Assembly (NCBI RefSeq): GCF_965227725.1
Contig: NZ_CBDDGH010000005.1
Coordinates: forward strand, 1,488,001 to 1,552,000
DNA length: 64,000 bases
Origin: Shimia sp965227725
GTDB lineage: Bacteria; Pseudomonadota; Alphaproteobacteria; Rhodobacterales; Rhodobacteraceae
Direction: 5' to 3'
Below are positions 59,452 through 64,000 of the stretch, one piece after another. Every line of letters starts with the position of its first letter. The stretch's first letter is position 1. Both the position numbers and the translations under genes were made by a program. The notes beneath the pieces were generated by a model that had not been told where the DNA came from, searched no databases, and saw only the letters and a list, made by a program, of their open reading frames with translations.

Positions 59452-60192
59452 TTACAGCTGTTCCATCACCTCGTCAGAGGCTTCAAAGTTTGCTGTTACA
59501 CGCTGCACGTCGTCGTCATCTTCCAGCGCGTCAATCAGCTTCATCAGCTTCTGCATGCCTTCCAGATCCATCTCGGTGGTGGTGGTTGGCTTCCAGACAA
59601 GCTTGGTGCTGTCAGATTCGCCCAGCGCCGCTTCCAGCGCGTTGGAGACGTCGTTCAGATCGGTGTCTTCACACCAGATGATGTGGCCGTCTTCAGAGCT
59701 TTCCACATCCTCGGCACCCGCCTCAATGGCCGCTTCAAATACCGCGTCCGCATCGCCCACGGAAGCCGGGTAAGTCACCTCGCCCTTGCGGTCAAACATG
59801 AAGCCCACAGAGCCGGTCTCGCCCAGGTTGCCGCCATTCTTGGAGAAGGTCGAGCGCACGGTGGAGGCGGTCCGGTTGCGGTTGTCGGTCATCGCCTCAA
59901 CAATCACCGCCACGCCATTGGGGCCATAGCCCTCATAGCGGATTTCTTCATAGTCATCCCCGTCACCGGCAACGGATTTCTTGATCGCGCGTTCGATCAC
60001 ATCCTTTGGCACGGACTGGCTCTTGGCTTCTTTCACCGCCAGACGCAGACGCGGGTTCTTCTCCGGGTCCGGGTCGCCCATCTTTGCGGCAACGGTGATC
60101 TCTTTGGAAAGTTTGGAAAACAGCTTGGAGCGCGCGGCGTCCTGACGCCCTTTGCGGTGCTGAATGTTTGCCCATTTACTATGGCCGGCCAT
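59452..60192 (-). CDS. YebC/PmpR family DNA-binding protein
   Basis: A 246-residue YebC protein. It starts MAGHSKWANIQHRKGRQDAARSKLFSKLSKEI, the invariant family N-terminus. Further segments are NPRLRLAVKEAKSQSVPKDVIERAIKK, YEGYGPNGVAVIVEAMTDNRNRTASTVRSTFSKNGGNLGETGSVGFMFDR and an acidic C-terminus (DALEDDDDVQRVTANFEASDE). Family members act as regulators, and recent work links some to relieving ribosome stalling at proline runs. ruvC, its common neighbour, is not here. Confidence 0.95.
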   Translation of the reverse strand: MAGHSKWANIQHRKGRQDAARSKLFSKLSKEITVAAKMGDPDPEKNPRLRLAVKEAKSQSVPKDVIERAIKKSVAGDGDDYEEIRYEGYGPNGVAVIVEAMTDNRNRTASTVRSTFSKNGGNLGETGSVGFMFDRKGEVTYPASVGDADAVFEAAIEAGAEDVESSEDGHIIWCEDTDLNDVSNALEAALGESDSTKLVWKPTTTTEMDLEGMQKLMKLIDALEDDDDVQRVTANFEASDEVMEQL

Positions 60193-60334
60193 GGTTCGCC
60201 TCCGGGTCTGTTATGGCAGATGTTCTATATCAGGGGTCTCTATACGTCAGAGCGGCCAAAATCCGCAAGCGGCTTGCGTTTCCTGCCCCCCTACGGTTGA
60301 GATGATCGCATCACTTTGACCACAGGCGCTTTTT

Positions 60335-62107
60335 ATGACCACCGACCAGATCATCCTCTTTGCCCTCTTTGGCGGCGTGTTTGTCATGCTGCTCTGGGGG
60401 CGGTTTCGCTATGATCTGGTGGCGTTTACCGCCTTGCTGCTGGGTGTAGTGCTTGGCGTGGTCCCCACCAAAGAAGCTTTTTCCGGCTTTGGCCACCCGG
60501 CCACGCTGATTGTGGCGCTGGTGCTGATTGTCTCCGCAGGGCTTGTGCGCTCCGGCGCGGTGTTTCTGATCACCCGCACGCTGGTGGACAGCGCGCGCAA
60601 ACTGGGCAGCCATATTGCCATCATCGGCGCGATCGGCGCGCTCTTGTCGGCCTTCATGAACAATGTCGCCGCGCTGGCCCTGCTGATGCCGGTGGATATC
60701 CAGACCGCGCGCAAGGCGGGCCGCAGCCCCGCAAAATCGCTCATGCCCCTGTCCTTCGCCACCATTCTTGGCGGCATGGCCACGCTCATCGGCACCCCGC
60801 CCAACATCATCATCGCCTCGATCCGCGAAGATGCGCTTGGCGCGCCGTTTAAGATGTTTGACTTCGCCCCTGTCGGCGGCCTCACCGCCATCGCAGGCCT
60901 GCTGTTTGTGGCCCTCATCGGCTGGCGCCTGATCCCTGATCGCGAGGACGCCGGCAAGAAGGTCTCAGACCTTGGCCAATATATCGCCGAACTCACGGTG
61001 CCCGCAGGCAGCAAGCTCATCGGCAAACGTCTCGCCGAGCTTGAGCCAAACGCGGAAGATGCCGATGTGCAACTCCTCGGCCTGATGCGCGGCGGCAAAC
61101 GGATGTATGGCACCGCGCGCAACAATGTTCTGCGCGAAGGCGACGCGCTGGTGCTCGAAGCCAGCCCCGACGCGCTGGATGAATTTCGCGCAGCCCTCTC
61201 GCTGAACTTCTCAGATGAGAAACGCGAGGAGCATCTGAACGCCGCAGGCGAGGGTCTGGACATCATCGAAGTCGTGGTGCCCGAAACCGCCCGCATCGCA
61301 GGCAAGACCGCACAGGCGCTTGGCCTAGCCTGGCGCCAAGGCGCAGTGCTCATGGGCATCTCCCGCGAAGGCCGCCGCATCCGCAGCCAGATCCGCAAAA
61401 CCGTGGTGCAGCCCGGCGACATCCTCCTGATCCTCGTCCACAAGGACCGCGGCCCGGATGTCACCGACTGGCTCGGCTGCCTGCCGCTCGCAGACCGCGG
61501 CCTTGTGGTGACTGCCAACAGCAAGATGTGGCTCGCCATCGGTCTCTTTGTCGGCGCGGTCACTGCTGCCTCACTCGGGCTGATCTACCTGCCCATCGCT
61601 TTGGGTCTGGTGGTGGTGGCCTATGTGCTCGCCAAGATCGTGCCGCTCTCCGAACTTTACGATCACGTCGAATGGCCCGTGGTCGTCCTGCTTGGCTCCA
61701 TGATCCCGCTTGGCGCGGCGCTGGACAGCTCAGGCGGCACCGCCTTGATCGCCAACAGCCTTGTCAGGCTCACCGCCGGTCTGCCCGCTTGGGCCGTGCT
61801 CACGGTCTTGATGCTCGTGACCATGACGCTTTCTGATGTGCTCAACAACACCGCCACCACCATCGTCGCCGCCCCGGTCGGCATTCAGATGGCGCAGGCG
61901 TTGGGTGTCTCCGCTGATCCGTTCCTGATGGCGGTGGCCGTGGCGGCCTCTTCGGCCTTCCTCACGCCCATCGGCCACAAGAACAACACGCTGATCCTCG
62001 GCCCCGGCGGCTACAGCTTTGGCGACTATTGGCGCATGGGCCTGCCGCTTGAGATCTTGGTGGTCGCCGTGTCCATCCCCGCCATTCTGGTGTTCTGGCC
62101 GCTCTGA
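60335..62107 (+). CDS. SLC13-family permease with two TrkA-C domains
   Basis: A 590-residue inner-membrane transporter of the DASS/SLC13 type. The two hydrophobic halves (about 1-200 and 385-590) each carry a signature: FMNNVAALALLMPV with MATLIGTPPNIIIASI, and SDVLNNTATTIVAAPVGIQ with SSAFLTPIGHKNN. Between them are two RCK/TrkA-C domains (about 205-285 and 295-375, LTVPAGSKLIGKRLAELEP and VVPETARIAGKTAQALGL). Such proteins move sulfate, dicarboxylates or similar anions with Na+; substrate unknown. It converges with maeB across the copy B repeat. Confidence 0.93.
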   Translation: MTTDQIILFALFGGVFVMLLWGRFRYDLVAFTALLLGVVLGVVPTKEAFSGFGHPATLIVALVLIVSAGLVRSGAVFLITRTLVDSARKLGSHIAIIGAIGALLSAFMNNVAALALLMPVDIQTARKAGRSPAKSLMPLSFATILGGMATLIGTPPNIIIASIREDALGAPFKMFDFAPVGGLTAIAGLLFVALIGWRLIPDREDAGKKVSDLGQYIAELTVPAGSKLIGKRLAELEPNAEDADVQLLGLMRGGKRMYGTARNNVLREGDALVLEASPDALDEFRAALSLNFSDEKREEHLNAAGEGLDIIEVVVPETARIAGKTAQALGLAWRQGAVLMGISREGRRIRSQIRKTVVQPGDILLILVHKDRGPDVTDWLGCLPLADRGLVVTANSKMWLAIGLFVGAVTAASLGLIYLPIALGLVVVAYVLAKIVPLSELYDHVEWPVVVLLGSMIPLGAALDSSGGTALIANSLVRLTAGLPAWAVLTVLMLVTMTLSDVLNNTATTIVAAPVGIQMAQALGVSADPFLMAVAVAASSAFLTPIGHKNNTLILGPGGYSFGDYWRMGLPLEILVVAVSIPAILVFWPL

Positions 62108-62115
62108 GCTGGGCC

Positions 62116-62400
62116 AGCGCACGACCGCGGGGGTGCGCTTCTACCGCGCCAATCTGTCCCTTTATGCCCGCCAAGGGCATCCAGTTTCATCAACCTGCCA
62201 ATCCGCCAACCAAAAGCGCACGGCCTCGCGGGCGGTCGTGCGCTGGCCCGGCGGGCTGCGCCCTTGCTCCGGGCCATCAGGTTTAGCCGTTGCGCCCCGC
62301 ACCGCACGTTGCCTTCACCTTTCACGCAGCCCGAAAATCGCACCTCCGCAATACCGACGGAATACCGACGCAAAACAGCCCCCGAAAACCATGGTTAACG
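62116..62400. repeat. Double-hairpin intergenic element, copy B
   Basis: AGCGCACGACCGC (62116-62128) pairs perfectly over 13 bases with GCGGTCGTGCGCT (62232-62244). AGCGCACG (62215-62222) pairs locally with CGTGCGCT (62237-62244). The middle holds ATCCAGTTTCATCAACCTGCC. The tail has CAATACCGACGGAATACCGACG (about 62350-62370, two TACCGACG units) and GGTTAACG. It occupies the 326-base space between two convergent genes and aligns with copy A at 12975-13260. Confidence 0.7.
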
Positions 62401-62433
62401 GAGGCTGTTGCGTGCTGTGAAATATTTGGCTTG

Positions 62434-64000
62434 TTAGCCGTAGGTCGACACCGCTGTGCCCGCCAGCGCGGCGATGTTCAAAAGGCCCCGCACAGTGATA
62501 GACGGCGTCACGATATGCGCGCGGTTGCCCATCCCCATCAGGATCGGACCAACCTCAAGCCCATCCGCCACCGACTTCAGAATGTTGCGGGTCGCGCCCG
62601 CCGCATCGGTGTTGGAATAGACCAGCACATTGGCTTTGCCATTGAGCCGCCCACCGGGGAACAGACGCTCCCGCAGCTCCGGATCCAGCGCCGCATCGGT
62701 GTGCATTTCTCCTTCATATTCAAAGTCATGCTCGGTTTGATCCAGCACATCCAGTGCCCCGCGCATCACCCGACCGGAGTGGCTGTCAAGGTTGCCAAAC
62801 TGGCTTCCCGAACACAGCGCAATCTTCGGGTCCACCCCAAAACGCCGCACGTGCCGCGCCGCCGCAATCACCGTCTCCGCAATCTGCTCAGAGGTCGGCT
62901 CGATGTGGATATGGGTATCTGCAAGGAACAGCGGCCCCTTGTCCAGAATGATCAGGGAAAGCGAGCCAATCGGGTGCAACTCATTGTTTTTCAACACATC
63001 TGTGACATAGCGAAGATGCCAGCGATACTCACCAAAGGTGCCGCAGATCATGCTGTCCGCATCCCCGCGCTCCACCGCAATGGCGGCAATCGCCGTGTTG
63101 TTGGTCCGCAGGATCGCCCGCGCACTGTCCGGGCTCACACCATTGCGCCGCAGCTTCTGGTGATAGGTGGTCCAATAGTCGCGATAACGCTCATCCTGCT
63201 CCGGGTTGATCAGTTCAAAATCAACCCCCGGCTTGATCTTTAATCCAGCCTTTTCAAGACGATGGCCAACAACCTCCGGACGTCCGATCAGCACAGGCGT
63301 GTCCACAGTGTCCTCCAGCATCGCCTGCGCCGTGCGCAGCACCCGCTCGTCTTCACCCTCGGCAAAGATAATCCGGCGGCGCGACATGCTGGCAGATTCA
63401 TAGACCGGCCGCATGATCATCGAAGACCGGAACACCTGCGCCTGCAGCTTGTCCTCATAGGCGTAGAGATCCAGCTCCTTGGTCGCCACGCCGGATTCAA
63501 TCGCTGCACGTGCCACAGCAACCGCAATGGTCGGCAGCAGACGTGGATCAAACGGCTTTGGAATCAGGTAGTTAGGACCAAATGTCAGCTCCTCGCCTTT
63601 GTAGGCCGCGCCCACTTCCGCGCTGGTGGTTTCCCGCGCCAGAGCCGCGATCGCCTCCACACAGGCGAGCTTCATCTCGTCGTTGATTTCAGTTGCACCC
63701 GCATCAAGCGCCCCTCGGAAGATGAAGGGGAAGCAGAGCACGTTGTTGACCTGGTTCGGGTAGTCCGACCGCCCCGTGGCGATCAACGCCCCTGGAGCCG
63801 CCTCACGCGCTTCCTCCGGCATGATCTCCGGTGTCGGGTTGGCCAGTGCAAAGATGATCGGATTGTCCGCCATCTGCTCGACCATCTCTTTGGTCAGAAG
63901 GCCGGGGCCTGAGACGCCAAGGAACAGATCCGCCCCTTCCATGGCCTCCATTGTGGTCCGCTTTTCAGTGGCTTGCGCGAATTCCGCCTTCTCCGGCGTC
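62434..64000 (-). CDS. maeB: NADP-dependent malic enzyme, MaeB type, 3' part
   Basis: The frame is open through the right window edge, giving at least 521 residues of the C-terminal part. The visible part starts in the malic enzyme domain (TPEKAEFAQATEKRTTMEAM, then GADLFLGVSGPGLLTKEM and PIIFALANPTPEIMPEEA). A phosphotransacetylase-like domain follows (about the last 330 residues, MSRRRIIFAEGEDERVLRTAQAML onwards to ATRNILKSVADGLEVGPILMGM). This two-domain layout is MaeB. It makes pyruvate and NADPH from malate. The phosphotransacetylase part is usually regulatory and inactive. Confidence 0.95.
   Translation of the reverse strand, partial: TPEKAEFAQATEKRTTMEAMEGADLFLGVSGPGLLTKEMVEQMADNPIIFALANPTPEIMPEEAREAAPGALIATGRSDYPNQVNNVLCFPFIFRGALDAGATEINDEMKLACVEAIAALARETTSAEVGAAYKGEELTFGPNYLIPKPFDPRLLPTIAVAVARAAIESGVATKELDLYAYEDKLQAQVFRSSMIMRPVYESASMSRRRIIFAEGEDERVLRTAQAMLEDTVDTPVLIGRPEVVGHRLEKAGLKIKPGVDFELINPEQDERYRDYWTTYHQKLRRNGVSPDSARAILRTNNTAIAAIAVERGDADSMICGTFGEYRWHLRYVTDVLKNNELHPIGSLSLIILDKGPLFLADTHIHIEPTSEQIAETVIAAARHVRRFGVDPKIALCSGSQFGNLDSHSGRVMRGALDVLDQTEHDFEYEGEMHTDAALDPELRERLFPGGRLNGKANVLVYSNTDAAGATRNILKSVADGLEVGPILMGMGNRAHIVTPSITVRGLLNIAALAGTAVSTYG

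Overview
The window comes from the chromosome of a high-GC alphaproteobacterium. It most likely belongs to the marine Roseobacter branch of Rhodobacteraceae (Ruegeria/Phaeobacter/Leisingera-like). The signs are a DUF2155/MlaD/NDUFA12 cluster, an ScfR-type short-chain acyl regulator beside propionyl-CoA carboxylase, a complete choline-sulfate/choline oxidation cluster, an HdaA-type replication regulator and typical Roseobacter intergenic repeats. The genus is an inference; no rRNA or tRNA gene was recognised.

Layout. 0-3 kb: end of accC, aat, then an envelope/complex I cluster on the minus strand (NDUFA12, MlaD, DUF2155). 3-8.7 kb: accessory genes, namely a Hint-domain protein, a DMT exporter, an atypical RidA, a frameshifted SRPBCC gene with a divergent AraC regulator, a CGYG glutaredoxin and a decayed low-GC membrane gene. 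8.8-17 kb: clpX and clpP, a 2OG-Fe(II) oxygenase between two direct repeats, a 3-methyladenine glycosylase-like gene, lolD-lolC and proS. 17-30.6 kb: a GAF hybrid histidine kinase, an AI-2E-type permease with hdaA, a SnoaL/HxlR divergent pair, a fatty acid hydroxylase-type gene, ppk-ppx for polyphosphate, and several small enzymes. 30.7-46.4 kb: the propionyl-CoA/methylmalonyl-CoA region (methylmalonyl-CoA mutase, pccA, pccB, the ScfR regulator), interleaved with a sulfotransferase-like protein, an aldo/keto reductase, a porin, two small lipoproteins and conserved hypothetical genes. 46.7-54.4 kb: an outer membrane barrel, YdcH, then betA-betB/betI/betC and a DMT exporter. 54.6-64 kb: a chemoreceptor-like protein with an NrtS-like membrane head, pirin, a LysE/ArgO exporter with its divergent ArgP-type regulator, sodC, a YebC gene, an SLC13 permease and the 3' part of maeB.

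How the genes work together. PccA and PccB carboxylate propionyl-CoA and the mutase isomerises methylmalonyl-CoA to succinyl-CoA. ScfR probably controls this through clustered TTGCAAA half-sites seen upstream of both scfR and pccB. BetC hydrolyses choline-O-sulfate, BetA and BetB oxidise choline to glycine betaine, and BetI represses. Ppk and Ppx make and degrade polyphosphate. ClpXP and LolCD are housekeeping.

No CRISPR array, prophage or complete insertion sequence was seen. The most notable structures are a pair of covarying double-hairpin elements in two convergent intergenic spaces about 49 kb apart, an NrtS-like/chemoreceptor fusion, a minus-strand-only GGATATTT-type intergenic motif, and repeat-flanked or decayed low-GC islands at 8 kb and 11-12 kb.
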